The position numbers were made by a program, and so were the translations under genes. The notes under the pieces are model-generated. The model was given only the letters and a program-made list of their open reading frames with translations. It was not told the DNA's origin and ran no database searches. A DNA stretch of 64,000 nucleotides. Source: Sphaerosporella brunnea. Lineage: Eukaryota; Ascomycota; Pezizomycetes; Pezizales; Pyronemataceae. Positions 45,074 through 57,033 of the stretch are shown here, in pieces (within the stretch, counting starts at the first letter, position 1; each line of letters opens with the position of its first letter). The stretch spans positions 1-64,000 of the forward strand of contig VXIS01000122.1 in the NCBI GenBank assembly GCA_008704415.1. Reading direction: 5' to 3'.

Positions 45074-47729
45074 ATGGCGACGAAACCTCCTATCCCCGCC
45101 TCATCGTCGTCGACAATCGTAGTACAAGCAACCGCCCGCAGGCAGCCGATCCGTCAAGCTCGCACAGTGCGCAAGCCGGTTCCTAAGACTGCAAACGGTA
45201 CCGAGACGTCCGCTCAGCACCATGCGCCCGCCAAATTCTATCCCGCGCTGAAAGCCTTCACCGATGCTGTGGACGCGCTACCATCCGAGATCATCAGGCA
45301 CTTCACGCTGCTGCGCGAGGTCGACGCCAAGGCCTGTCTCCCGGAAGCAAATCTACGGAACCTCATCGATGCGGCTGAGCGTTTACCGGCTTCCGATGAC
45401 CCATACGCGTACGACGCTGCAATGGAGGCGTTAAAGAAATTGGTGGGGCTGCGACAGCGCCGCGATGCGGACCCGATGTTTGCGAGTAATGCGACGCCGG
45501 CCGCGCTGTTGGCAGAGCTCGAGAAGCTGGAAGCTGCGGATGCTGCCCCGCCAGAGGGAAACACCGTCCTCGGCAATCCGGAGTCTAGGCGCGCAAGGTA
45601 CCACCAAATCAGGGCGCAGATCTCGGATCTCCTCGTCACCCAGGAAGAGAAGATTCATGTCATCACCACTGCGGTGGAGGCGCTGCAAAAACACCTCTCC
45701 AGAGTCGAGCACGCGTTCGCGTACGTTGAAGTCGAAATACCAGCCATCTACCGCCAGGGTAATCCCGAACATTGGGGATACAAGGAGCCGATGCGCAGGG
45801 GTACCGCGGCACAGATAGCACGGGAGAAGGAGCGAGAGCGCAGAGAACAGGAGGAGAGGGCCCATCAAGCTCAGATGGAGCGCGAAAGTAACGTGCGGGG
45901 CACTGCTCGCGGCAACGCGGGAAAGAACTCGCATAGCAACCACTATTCTCATCAGGACGACGAGGTGGTCAAGAAGAAGGCTCGTAAGACGGGCGACAAT
46001 GAGACCCTGAGCAGTGCCAAGCGCATCGCGGATCAGCAGGCAGGGGCGCAGAACAATTCGACAAAGAAACGTAAAGCTGCTCCTAAGGACGATAAGAAGG
46101 AGTCGACGAACACCAAGGGAACTGCTAGTCCTCGTGCTGGAACCCCAGTGCCGAAGAAAGCCAAGAACACCGCACAGAGGGCACCGAGAAGGTAATATTT
46201 CCTGATATTTTTCTCTTTTTTTTTCTTCCTATTTTGTTATTATTATTTTTTTCCTTTTCATTGCATGATTGCACATGGCGCGCGGATCTACGTACCTTTG
46301 TTTTTCTCGCTCATTTTCCATGCATTTAATAATTTTCTCACTGGCCTTTTAATGATTATTCGTTTGGCGGAGTTCGCTTGCCGGCTGGTCCTTTCTGGTT
46401 TGATATCCATATATCCTGTTGCTACGAACGCCTTGTCTGTCTGTCTGTATGTCCGTCTGTCTGTCTGTTTGTTTCTGGGTTTGTACTTTTATTTGGGTGT
46501 ACGCGGAGTTTGCTTGCTTGCTGTTGCTGTTGCTGTCGCTGTTGCTGTTGCTGTTGCTGTTGTTGCTTGGTAGGCGGCGCGCGGGGTCATTGCACATCAC
46601 CTATCTCCTTTGTTTTTTTGTTTTTTTTTGTTTTTTTTTACGTTTTAATGTGGTTCTGCTTCAATGGGCGGGGGAATGAGCAGGCAGGTAGGAAGATCTC
46701 AGCCTAGGGTACGGGTGTTGTCAGATAGCGGAGGGAGAGAACAAATCGACGGTAGCCCCGTCATGCACACACTCAACTGCTCGCTCGTTCCCTTTCCCCT
46801 CATTGCACTTTGGCTTTTTCGCCCTTATATCACTATCACCGTGACAAGGCTAACATGCCATTTATTTTTTCTGTTCTAGTAGGACAACGCAGCAACACGG
46901 TGGACCACCCTCGGTCGCTTCCGCCACCAATTCGCCGCTGCTCAACACCAGCTCACTCGCCACCTCCGCCGCCCTGCCACCCCCGCCCGCCTCCGCCCCG
47001 CTTCCCTCCATCCCGACTTTCCAACCTAACAACAAACCTCAGCCACTCGCCTCTACAAAGAAGGATCTCACCAAACAGCCCATCGCGGCCCCCATCATCG
47101 AGGAAACCGCAGATGTCGAGATGTGCACCCCATCCCCGCCTCCTACGGCGGCCGCCCCTGTTGTTACAGCAGCCACACCGACAGCCGCACCGATATCCGC
47201 CCCTCTTGCTCCCCCGGCAAGGATCAGCCACAAAAAGAAGGTCCGCGCACCCTCTCCGGACGCCGAGGAAGTGGTTGCCGAAAAGGCCTCTCCGGTAATT
47301 AGCAAGAATCACAAAAAGGAAGAAGCCATCGAGACGCCTGCGTCTGCTGGTACCCCCGGCGGAGCACGCAATCGCAAACGTGCGGACTCTACTGCTAGCG
47401 TGGCGAAAAAGAGCCACAAGAAGGCAGTTGCCAAACCGGCTTCCTCCAGTGCTGCTCCGGTGGGGCTGGGAATTACTACTCCCAATAACAACTCCACTTC
47501 GGGCTTGAAGAATGGTGGCGGGAAGAAGGAAGAGACTGAAGAAGAGGAGGGCGAGGAAACGTATTGTTACTGCAACCAGATTAGTTACGGTGAGATGGTC
47601 GCTTGTGATGGTGAGGAGTGTGAGAGGGAGTGGTTCCATCTGGATTGCGTCGGGTTGTCTCAGGCCCCTAGAGGGAAGGCAAAGTGGTATTGCAGCGATT
47701 GTGCTAAGGCCAGGAAGGGGAGGACTTGA
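45074..47729 (+). CDS. ING-family protein with C-terminal PHD finger
   Basis: Exons 45074-46191 and 46880-47729, 655 aa, joined across a 688-bp GT-AG intron in phase (AG|GTAATA ... TTCTAG|T). Residues about 55-230 form the helical ING domain (FTDAVDALPSEIIRHFTLLR, VDAKACLPEANLRNLI, later LLVTQEEKIHVITTAVEALQ). A long Lys-rich and Ala/Pro-rich region follows. The PHD finger near residue 600 has all eight ligands in C4HC3 order: CYC, VACDGEEC, WFHLDC, WYCSDC. The tyrosine before the first Cys, the Met in GEMVACD and the Trp in EWFHLDC are the cage residues that read trimethylated H3K4 in ING proteins. ING proteins serve in histone acetyltransferase or deacetylase complexes; which one (Pho23-, Yng1- or Yng2-type) is not clear. 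Confidence 0.88.
46437..46567 (+). repeat. TCTG and TTGCTG microsatellites inside the long ING intron
   Basis: (TCTG)n with variants at about 46437-46470 and (TTGCTG)n at about 46516-46567. They sit mid-intron, between AT-rich and T-rich stretches. Confidence 0.85.
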
Positions 47730-49772
47730 GCTGTGGAAGTCCTGTGTGCCCTTTTTTCCCCCCCTTTATTGCTACCCTTTTTTCCCTCGCCTTTCTCAAT
47801 CCTTGCATGGGTTCGCTTGTTAACTGCGTGGCTTTTTGATTTCTACAACCATTTGCGTTTTTTTTTTTTTTTTTTTTTTTTACGTTTCTTGCTTGTTGGG
47901 CGGGATGGTTTGGGGTATGGGATTACGAAGTTACATCCATTTTTTTATTTTTTATTTTTTTACTTCCCTTGGTTTGAGTACTTACCTAGGTACGTACATG
48001 GTGAGATGAGTGGCGGTAGGGGGGAAACAATTATGGGGATATTTTCGCTCCTTGTGATGGGTGAGAGTTTGTGATGATGATGATGTGCGGACACCGACAT
48101 GCAACGAAATTTGCCCTGCCGCTGCTTAAATCCTGGGTGGGGAGGGCCAAGGAGGGGCGGAGATTATCGCTGCACGCATGAACTTGTGACAGTGGGAATC
48201 CAAAGCTATGTGCTCTATGTAAACGGAAAGCTGGGTGTTTACGGGAAGTATCCTATTCTTTTGCTGCGTTTGGTTTTGGTTTTTTGGTTGTCTGCATCTG
48301 GAGGGGCTAGGCCCTAACTAATTGTAGAGTACGCATACTGGTATGTAACACAACGTCGCCGGCAAAACTACGTATTTAGGGATGGATGTTACATTGGCGA
48401 GAGCGGGAGACTATATCTACATACATGTATGCATGCGGGTTTCCGTTGTTTGCGTAGGTATGTATGTATATTGAGTAGATCGGATGTACGACGGATGGGT
48501 TAATTGGACTTGTGTGTGAGCTGAGAGGGTGGGTACACGGCTGTGGAGTGTGGAGTGTGGAGTGTGGAGTGTGGGGGTTGTAGGGTTGCTTCGGGAAGCC
48601 GTGCTGAGGGAAAGGTTGGATTTGGAAAGCCAATATAGATAGTAAGTAGTACGGCAAATCTCGGCCTGGTTCTCTAGTGACAGTATTATATCTGGTTGGG
48701 GGATAGTGGCACACCCGATTGTCCAGTGCTCACCCTAATAGTTCAACTGGGAGGGAAATGCCATGCCTTGTGAGAAAGTGCCGAAGATAACACTGAAGTC
48801 TGGTAAAGAAGCATCCTTGGCTATAATTTCTATTGTTTTTTGTTTGTTTAATCATACTGCATTCGGCCGCTTGCGGCCATCGCATAAGGTACGAATAATT
48901 AATTGAAGGAACCGTGCTACCTCCTGGTAAAGCCCGCTGTCGAGGCCTGCGGTCGTCGGCGGGTTTCGGTGTTGTGGAGAGAAAGCCCAAGCTTACAGCA
49001 AATTGGGGGTCTGTACTTGCAAATAAAGCTATCCGGAGGTCATCACTTAAAATCCCAGTTTTGGGGGTCTGTACTTGAACTACTTCACCCCAACCAAGGA
49101 AACAAAAGATAGAGCCAACAAAGGGAAGCGTAGCACCAAAGAAATTCGTAAGCATCTTTAATAGTCATCGCTATCACCATCATCATCAGAGACATGGCCG
49201 GGCCTGCCGCCCTCCCTATCGCCAGGCCATACCCCCCATTTTGGTGCTGCTGCTGCTGAGGAAGGCCACCACCGCCTCCGTGCAGCGTCCGTCGCGTCTC
49301 TGACCGCAATTAGTGGGTTCGGCACTTTTAACACTGCGGGGATAAACTCGCTGGGCGAACCGATTTCGCCACTACGGCGGAGTGACTGCCCTGTTGGACG
49401 TTAACTTTTGTGGAGTCGATTGCTAGGGCCACAAGCGACCGGAAACAGCCAGGGGATATAATGTAGTTACACCCTGCATAGTAGAGCACTTCCCGGGTTC
49501 GGAAACCTGCGTTGCTTCGTCTTGACTGATATACGCACAATCAATGCGTGAAACTAGAGGTATCACCATATTCCACGTTGATCGACAATTCGGGGCCTTC
49601 AATCGCAATCTAGCCATGATGCATGATTGTAGGCGGAAGCAGTGAACTCCAAATCTACCGAGACAATGGCAGGAAACAATGCGGTGTCTGGATTATTCTC
49701 AATGTCCTGATCACCATCACCATTTCCCGAGGAGCCCCACTGGCAGATGGAAGTCCCACTCACGAAAAAGGG
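47730..49772. other. No recognisable gene; T-runs, a 7-bp minisatellite and a LINE tail
   Basis: T-runs at 47860-47881 and 47940-47960; a GGAGTGT tandem at 48543-48575; TGTAT-rich sequence at 48420-48470; a LINE 3' tail at 48841-48890. Short frames only. Confidence 0.45.
48841..48890 (-). repeat. Very short LINE 3' tail with the GGCCGC hairpin
   Basis: TGTTTGTTTAATCAT, then GCATTCGGCCGCTTGCGGCC (hairpin at 48865-48878) and ATCGCATA match the last ~50 bp, A-rich tail included, of the ORF1-only elements at 4439-5670 and 11687-12509. This is a third, nearly fully truncated insertion. Confidence 0.65.
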
Positions 49773-49779
49773 TATATAA
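49773..49779 (+). promoter_or_regulatory. TATA box of the cysteine-module gene
   Basis: TATATAA in GGGTATATAAATCC, about 80 bp before the ATG at 49860. The leader between is C/T-rich. Confidence 0.6.
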
Positions 49780-49859
49780 ATCCTTCGAATTCTCGCTCAT
49801 AGTCGCATCTCCTTCTCCTCATCATTGCTCCAGCATTGTCTAGGAGAACATTGTCCGCC

Positions 49860-51071
49860 ATGCTTTCGCTTTATCTTTTCGCTTTTGCTGCTGTCACTCT
49901 GGCGGTTCCAGCCCCAATTGGTCTGTCCTTTTGATCACGACTGCACTTTGTTCGATCCCTTTCTAACCTCTTCTTCTGCTACTTCAGAAATCGACATCAG
50001 CATCGACACCACTCCCACTCCCTTCGAGAAGGCCGACGGGGTTAGTATTCATGCTGTCTCCGAGATCGGTCTCTACAATGGAACGCAAAGAGTGTCTTGA
50101 AGTACTGAGATCTTTTCGACAGGAGGCGTCCCTACATGCGGCCAAACACTCGCTGAAGTCCCAGCATGTGACGGACCCGGGTGATTTGCAGTATTGCTGG
50201 CCTCCGTGGCCGGAAACGCATCAGCTCTGCGGCTTCGAGAAACCATACCTAGGAATCCCCCCCTGCTGCCCGGGATCGGGGTGCCAGTTTATTGGAAAGC
50301 CCCCCCTCATGGGTTGTCTCCCCATAGACAATGAGGAAAAGGTGGTGAGTACAGCGCAAGCTCCAGTCAGGGATCCAGACAAGCAGCAGCGATAGAATGA
50401 CAGACTGAGATGTACTGATCTCATCGCCAGCAGACTTCCCTGCATGCGGCCAAAGAGACGAAGCCCCACCCGCCGAAGTCCCAGCATATGACGGACTCGG
50501 CTGAGTTGCCTTATTGCTGGCCTTCGTGGATGGAAACGCATAAGCTCTGCGGCTTCGAGAAACCATACCTAGGCATCCCCCCCTGCTGCCCGGGATCGGG
50601 GTGCCAGTTTATTGGAAAGTCTCTCCTCATGGGTTGTCTCCCCATAGACAATGAGGAAAAGGTGGTGAGTACAGGGCGAGCTCAAGTCAGGGATCCAGAG
50701 AAGCAGCAGCGATAGAATGACAGACTGAGAGGTACTAATCTCATCGCCAGCAGACTTCCCTGCATGCGGCCAAAGAGACGAAGCCCCACCCGCCGAAGTC
50801 CCAGCATATGACGGACTCGGCTGAGTTGCCTTATTGCTGGCCTCCGTGGATGGAAACGCATCAGCTCTGCGGCTTCCAAAAACCATACCTGGGAATCCCT
50901 CACTGCTGCCCGGGAACACAGTGCCAATTCCTTGGAGAGACTCCGACCATGGGCTGTCTCCCCATAAACGAGGTGGTAGGTAAATCCCGCGGCCCCTGCC
51001 GATTGGACTTGCTGACGATAGCGGCAGAGCCCCGTGACGCAAGTGGTTTTGGAGTAAGGCCTGGGGACTGA
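49860..51071 (+). CDS. Secreted protein with three six-cysteine (knottin-like) modules
   Basis: Spliced model: 49860-49920, 49988-50040, 50123-50344, 50434-50664, 50754-51071 (294 aa), all introns GT-AG and in phase. It begins with a signal peptide (MLSLYLFAFAAVTLAVPAPI) and a short Thr-rich pro-like segment. Each of exons 3, 4 and 5 then encodes one module with identical cysteine spacing: C-x10-C-x11-CC-x4-C-x10-C. Shared words are YCWP, LCGF, KPYLGIP, CCPG, CQF and MGCLPI. The C...C...CC...C...C order is that of inhibitor cystine knots. Modules 2 and 3 begin with the same TSLHAAKETKPHPPKSQHMT segment. Introns 3 and 4 are both 89 bp and nearly identical, so exon and intron were duplicated together. 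After module 3 the frame either reads through to TGA 51071 or splices at GTG|GTAGGT (50975). Function unknown; a secreted effector, inhibitor or antimicrobial peptide precursor are possibilities. Confidence 0.75.
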
Positions 51072-52173
51072 CTTTGTTCGTTTCAAGGAGCTTTCTGAGC
51101 TCTAGACACTTACTGGTGGTTGGAAACACTTTTCAATTGGTGGGGTGGGGGTCGAGGATTTCTGTCATGTTTTTAACTGGGGACGCTGCTGGCAACGCAC
51201 CATAACTCTCCGCTCATTATCTCTTGTGATCAAAAGGCTTTCGATATGCTACATTCTGTGAAACCGCAATTCTTCAGAACTGGAGTTTTGCTGCGCAACC
51301 TGGATTCGGTTCCGGACGAAATATTTGAACGGAGGGGTCTTTCAGGCCGAAATCTGGAAGAAATCAAGGACGCGCAAGGTTGTTGGGGCAGTGGTCGCTC
51401 TGTAGCCATAAACAGGGCAAATGTCGAGTGATCTTCCATGTTACCAAGTCACAAAGTGAATAGAAGATTTGTTTGCCTTTGAACTCCGGTAAATGGGGAA
51501 ATGAACCTTTGTATTGCAAAAAATGTTTGCCTGGGATGCATAATGGGTCGTTCGTCGTTGTAAGGTGGCGAAAACAGTTGCAGGTATGATGATGTCATAC
51601 TTACATAAGCATTTTTACTCTCTCATAACAACACACTCCACCCGTCAAGATGACAAACCCCAAACCTTCAACATTGCAACTTCAGTTTATGTCCCACCAT
51701 TACGAGACAAAGGCTGTTATTGTGTTTGGAGTTGTGCGCTTTGAAGAGAAAGCTACGCTGAGTTAAGGGGCTGAGTCGCCAACGCTTTCTTCTTCGAATG
51801 TGCGGATGCGCAGCGGGCCACATCAGCAGCCTCGTTGCCACATTGCCGGTCAAGACTCGCGAATATACTGCAACTAGAAGTCCATTCGAACTCTAAAACA
51901 TGTACCTTCAATCGGATAATACTGGACCGTGGCCTAGAGTGGGGCCATTTCACACAACTGGATTCTGGAGGTTCACCGGTCGACCATCAGTAATAGATAC
52001 TATTATTGCACTTGTTGGTCATTGTCACTGATTGGTTTGTAGGTTTTTCGTTAAATTACTGAGGCTACCCCACCCTTCACAGAACATCGCCACACACGCA
52101 AGGCGGAAAAAAAAAAAGCAGACCCAGAGCAGAGGCCCTCATGCACTACCCGGCTACTCGCCCGTCTCTGAGT
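51072..52173. other. No recognisable gene
   Basis: Minus-strand frames at 51230-51953 are short. One or more could be 3' exons of the Zn2Cys6 gene, but no splice chain was convincing. Confidence 0.4.
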
Positions 52174-52768
52174 CTACCTCATCGATCCCTCCGAGCTCAG
52201 GAAAATACCAAACTTTGGCCGATCAGCTACACTTCTAACAGAATTTGGAAAGAGAGTACCTTGGGCGTCGCCAACGGCCGCCTCGGCCACGGTTCCTTGC
52301 AACAAGAGTGGATCGAGGGTATATGGATACCAGAAGGGTTCTCCGGAAAAGAGGGCCACATCTTGTGCTTGATCACAGGGTGGATCGGGGATGGGGGCTA
52401 CATGTGGTGCTTGTTCCGTGCGGGACTGGTGGTTGGGGACTTGGCCGTGGGGTCTTTCTTCAGGCCCATCGATAGAGGGTTCGTTCAGGGCGTCCCTTTG
52501 TTCGGCGGGAGCTAGGGCTTTTGGACAGCTTGGTGTCGGAAAATACCCTTCACAGGGAAGGTCGCGTCGAACACACTGGGCACATTTAGGCCGTTCTTGC
52601 CCACATCTAATCCTCCGCTTACGGCACGCTGTTCAAGCAAGTCTTCAGTACGACTGTAGTACCTTCACGGAGGGAAACATTTATACTCAAACAGCCTTTC
52701 CTCGATCTCCGATATCCCGGCTTGTGTGATCGACGAGGTGGCGACCGGTCTCTAAAATGTGTAGACAT
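52174..52768 (-). CDS. Short Zn2Cys6 binuclear-cluster protein
   Basis: Exons 52768-52687 and 52628-52174; the 58-bp intron (GTATAA...GAACAG) falls inside the zinc cluster and joins in phase, 178 aa. The start is basic (MSTHFRDRSPPRRSHKPGYR). The cluster reads KGCLTCRKRRIRCGQERPKC then AQCVRRDLPCEGY: six cysteines spaced C-x2-C-x6-C-x6-C-x2-C-x6-C with the basic RKRRIR segment that contacts DNA. The rest is Pro-rich. Typical members have 500 or more residues with a fungal-specific middle domain, which is absent here. The gene may continue through further introns (a donor-like AG|GTAGAC lies just before the stop) or be truncated. It is convergent with the cysteine-module gene; no regulatory link is shown. 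Confidence 0.7.
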
Positions 52769-55700
52769 GTTGGAGGCTTCTTAGGTTGATGATAATGAGC
52801 GAGAAAGGCAAGAAAGGCGGCATGCTGCCTTTTTATCTGGTAAGTGTTGGATTGCCTCATAGCAATATAGAAACTTGCTGACCATAGGCCAACCCAATGG
52901 TTCCTTTGGAGCTAACGGTAGGTTTCATTCATCGTCAACTGGAAAGCCACGGGTGCTCCCACCACACATACACGCGTCGGGTCGGAAGCGATGGCTAGCC
53001 TGTTACATGCTGTAGCTTCTTTTCCACGAAGCTGCGCACATCAGAGAACCACTCAGAAGCGCTGCGTCGTCAAGACTTGAAAGCAAGCAACACGACCAAA
53101 CAGGGTGCTGCGGGGCAAGAGATACGTGTTTATCCCATGACATGCATTCCTCACGATGCCTCTTTCCACCAATCTTAAACGGTGAGCTATGGGGCGAGGC
53201 AACCGTGGTCAGGCCACAAACGAATGTGTGCTCATTCTGTTCTGAGCTTCACACGTCAGTCCCAGACGAGGACGTGAACCATGGCTCCTGGGACACCACC
53301 CCCGTGGGTCACGCTCGGATCTACGAAAGACTGACTCGAATCCCTTCGATCGTCACATTTTCGTCACTATAGTGGCCGAGATTTTGGAAGTGCTCATCAA
53401 CCCTTGTGGTGGCCGTTCCACCGGTGGAAATCTTGCTTTACAGCATCAGAGACAGAGACGTTCTAAAGGTCGTTGGCCGAAAGAACTTTCCTACGATTGC
53501 GGGATATGAACAAACTTGACTGGAAGCGTTGAGATTGAAATCAATCTCACAACGAAAGGGGAACATACTCCACACGGCTCCGCGATTTGATTTGTATATT
53601 CATGCAGTCTCCATTGGCTAAAACAAAACAAAACAGTCTCCATTGGGCGGCAACTAAACACTCCCAATCAGCTATCATGTATTAGCGAAATCACATCCGT
53701 TTGGTGAGAATGCGTTTTCCTCTGGAATTTAAAAACGAATTAACTCGAACTCGACAGTGCCGAAATTCCATTGGTCACATGTGCGGATACCGTGACCGTT
53801 GTCTCATGCGCATAATTCTCCGAATTTCAATCCAGTCCAGGTTCCGTCGTGTTGGCAATCATCATGTGGAATAGAGTGTTTCCTTGCACATTCCGGCCAC
53901 CGGCGGGCTGCACGCAAAAAAAAAAAAACTCCAAATGGACGTCTATTGATTCTACCTGTACAGGGCCTCGACAGCCCTTGTCAACACATGGTACATGTTA
54001 GCAGATCTATGGATGCACCTCACCATAAAGCCACGCGTAATGCTCAGCACAAAGTAGCGAAATATTGTCAGCTTGTTCTGCGTAGGCAGAGGTCAAGTTC
54101 GCACGAGGATAGTCACAACGCGCTCACAATTTGGCAGATTTTAAGCGCAAGGTGCTGGTTTGGTTGGGCACCGACCACCCCCATCGTCAGTGCTCTAGCA
54201 CAACTAAACTGTTGGGAATTGTTCGTCTCACTCTCGTAGATACTTAGGTAGGTTGTCCACTGCCAGCAGACCACGGTTTCTAACTCTGACGCAGGGCTAC
54301 GATATGTTATCTTTGCTCACATTAAGGACGAATTGAGTTATGGAATTCCCGGAAGCAGAGCTATTGGCTCGAACACATCCTGCCTTGATAAAACAGCTGG
54401 CATATATTCTCCTACATGTGGCTGTGTCTTCGGTATGTTATTAACCTCCCTAGCCAGGCAGGCATCAGCTAATACTTTTGAGATATGTCGGGCTGCTCAG
54501 GCCATAGATTCATCGTTGCCCTGGGCGCGTTTGCGAGGCTGAAGGCATTTTTGCGTAGCTCCGCAGGCGCCAGTAGGATAGGCGAGATTCTGTTTGTTTT
54601 CAGAACGTCAATTCCAGAGAACGTTTGCTTGCCCTCTGGCTTGCGGGATAGACGACGAGAAATGTACAGACGACTCACGAGACAACTCGCGGAACAAAGC
54701 ACGGCCTATTTTGTTCAAGCGCATGGACGACGAGGTTTGATTGTGGGCAGAATACAGAAGACTGACACCTCAACTCTGAGACCAACCAGACACCTCATTC
54801 CCCCTCCCCCCGCCTTTTTACAAACGGCAAAAGGATGTGTTCCCCCCATCAAGGCGTGGCAAGTGATTGCGTGGGTTTGCAGTTTCGTGTACCCGTCCAT
54901 ATTTTATATACATTTTATGGTTGGGTTTGTTACCATGCTTAGTAAACTTCAACCGTGGGACAACCCTGGCTACCAACATGTGGTTGGGGCCTTTGCCTAG
55001 TACATATCGAGCATATCGAGGATTGGTTTGATCTTTGCTTGTGCGTGGATAGTACTAAAGTCTTTCTCAGCATGCCTAGACGATTCCTATTTATTTAATA
55101 GAAAATAGGGCGTCCTATCAATGATACAGCTCGTCTTACAGTCCAATCAATCCCTTCCTCTGTCTGGAAGCTTTGAGGTGTTGTGTTACACACAACCCAC
55201 ATGCCAAGGTCGAAATGTAGTGGCCCAACCAAGGGATAGAGAGAGTTGGACAACTGGTCTGAGTTCGGAGGTTTTGAATCCAATGGGAAGAGGTCGAGAC
55301 TCATACTTATATCCCACGTGGACGTCGTTTATGGCACCGCGGTGTTATACTCTACAGCGTGTGGAAGACCCAGACCCACTTGGACACAGCACACAGCAAA
55401 GGCTAGTGATGTCAGCTATGAACAAAAGGATAGATGCGATCACACCAAAATGCCGCCGCTTAAGAAGCCCCTACCAAAAAGAAAAAACTTTGTTGACAAC
55501 CATACTTGATGGTAAGCGCCTTTTTTTTTTCCCAAGGACGGATGAACTCACCCTCGCGGAGTTGGAATCTCAACGACGTGCAACTGTTGAATTCGGGCAT
55601 ACCCCTTTATTTGTGAGCAAAGTGCAGAGATAGATTTCTTAGCCGCACACATGTATGTACTACTACCACACCGCAAAAACTCGACGGAAACTCGCCAGAA

Positions 55701-55860
55701 AAATCCAAACAAATTCCTCGCCGGTCAGGAAGGTTAGAGTTAGGGAGGGGGGGTGTTAGGAATACTTAGGTGTTAGCGTTTAGGGTCAGCTTGGAATATT
55801 TTACGTGAAAATTCAGGGGAAATCGAGTAGTAACAAAAAGGTATTTAGTACTTATTGGTA
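52769..55860. other. No recognisable gene over 3.1 kb
   Basis: Frames at 53799-54239, 54485-55000 and 55121-55633 (plus) are open for 146-171 codons but show no domain, no clear start context and uneven composition. Confidence 0.4.
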
Positions 55861-55950
55861 GGCAAAATTGCTACCGCGATGCTGCCGTAGTCTTGGAAAT
55901 ACAGGATTAATACGGGAGCTTGGGGATTGCTACGGTAAAATTATGCTCCG
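55861..55950. repeat. Decayed relative of the 19.9-20.1 kb MITE
   Basis: GCAAAATTGCTACCGCGATG at the left and GGGGATTGCTACGGTAAAAT at the right resemble the arm GTGCGATTGCTACCGCAGTG of the intact element. The inner AGTCTTGGAAATACAGGATT is loosely similar to its AAGTTTTCAAAGATTCCG. The ends are eroded. Confidence 0.4.
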
Positions 55951-57033
55951 GGAGAAATTTTACCCCTTCCTCCCCCCCCCCCCCCTTTTTTTTTGCACTG
56001 TACCGCGCGGCATGTGCTGGCTTTGCTGGTTTTTCTCTCATTATTTTATTTTATTTTTTGGTGTTGTGTGTCAAGTTGCGGCTCTGTGGCATCGGCTATT
56101 GCTGATGGCATCACCGCCCACGCTAGGAAATCTGCTGGCATCTACCGTATACTGTTAACCGCCACTAATAAGCTAGCTAGCCCGCCCGGCTTTTTTTTTA
56201 ACCAGCATTGGCGGGGGGTCAAGCTTGTTTACTGGAACGGGGTCCCTGAAAAAAAAACCTCTGGTTGACCCCGCGATGACGTCAATTCACCCACCAGAAG
56301 CCTCCTCGTTGCAACCACCTCTCAGGCTGTCGCGCCCTGCGGTACCTGTCGTCACCACCCCCCTCTGCTGCCTTGTCGCCGCCGATCCATCGAGCAATGG
56401 CCGGAAAAAAACGCGCAGAAATCTAGTTAGATGGCATCGTGCCTACTGCAATTGCAAGCCCGGGGGGGTACCGATAGGGCGCGACGATTCCGAACATTGT
56501 ACATATTCTTGACCCCACTAATAATTGTTGACCCCCAATGAACCCGGATCCAGAGCAGAGGCATCATACCTCACCATAACACCTGCATGAGTATTAGGAG
56601 CCCAGAAATCGACGAGGTCGAGTCCAACCGTCAAGCGCGAGTCAAGGCGGCAAAAGCTTTGGATGGCCTGGTCACACCAACCCCACTCACAAAGTCCGAC
56701 TCAATAGGTAGTGGGGGGAACATCTCTAACGATGCACAAAGTAATTTATAGATATACACCTCTCCGGCAGGGCTTCTACCCCATCCCATAGTTTTACAAA
56801 CCATAATCCCAGTGCAACAGCCGGATCGGAAAAAAAAAGTGCAAGCCAAAAAAGCAGCAAAGCAACCCAAGCAAAACAAACCCACGCACGGAAAAAGAAA
56901 ACCTATGCAGCAAGAGAGAACACTAAAAGATTGATGACCCGGCATCTCCCTCATCTATTACCCAAACCCGAAATGCTCCCGCCTAAATCCCCTCTGGTAT
57001 CCCAAATATTCCTTCATCTCCCTCATGTTTGAT
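55951..57033. other. No gene; 3' flank of the E1 gene
   Basis: C-run and T-run at 55972-55994. Direct and inverted GGGGTCAA-type words are scattered at 56213-56535. Nothing coding recognised. Confidence 0.4.

Noticed and set aside
46265..46707. Hydrophobic plus-strand frames with Cys/Leu/Ala runs
   Set aside because: They lie in the ING intron and translate TCTG and TTGCTG microsatellites.
54485..55000. 171-codon plus frame as a gene
   Set aside because: No recognised domain, and a minus-strand frame of similar quality overlaps it.
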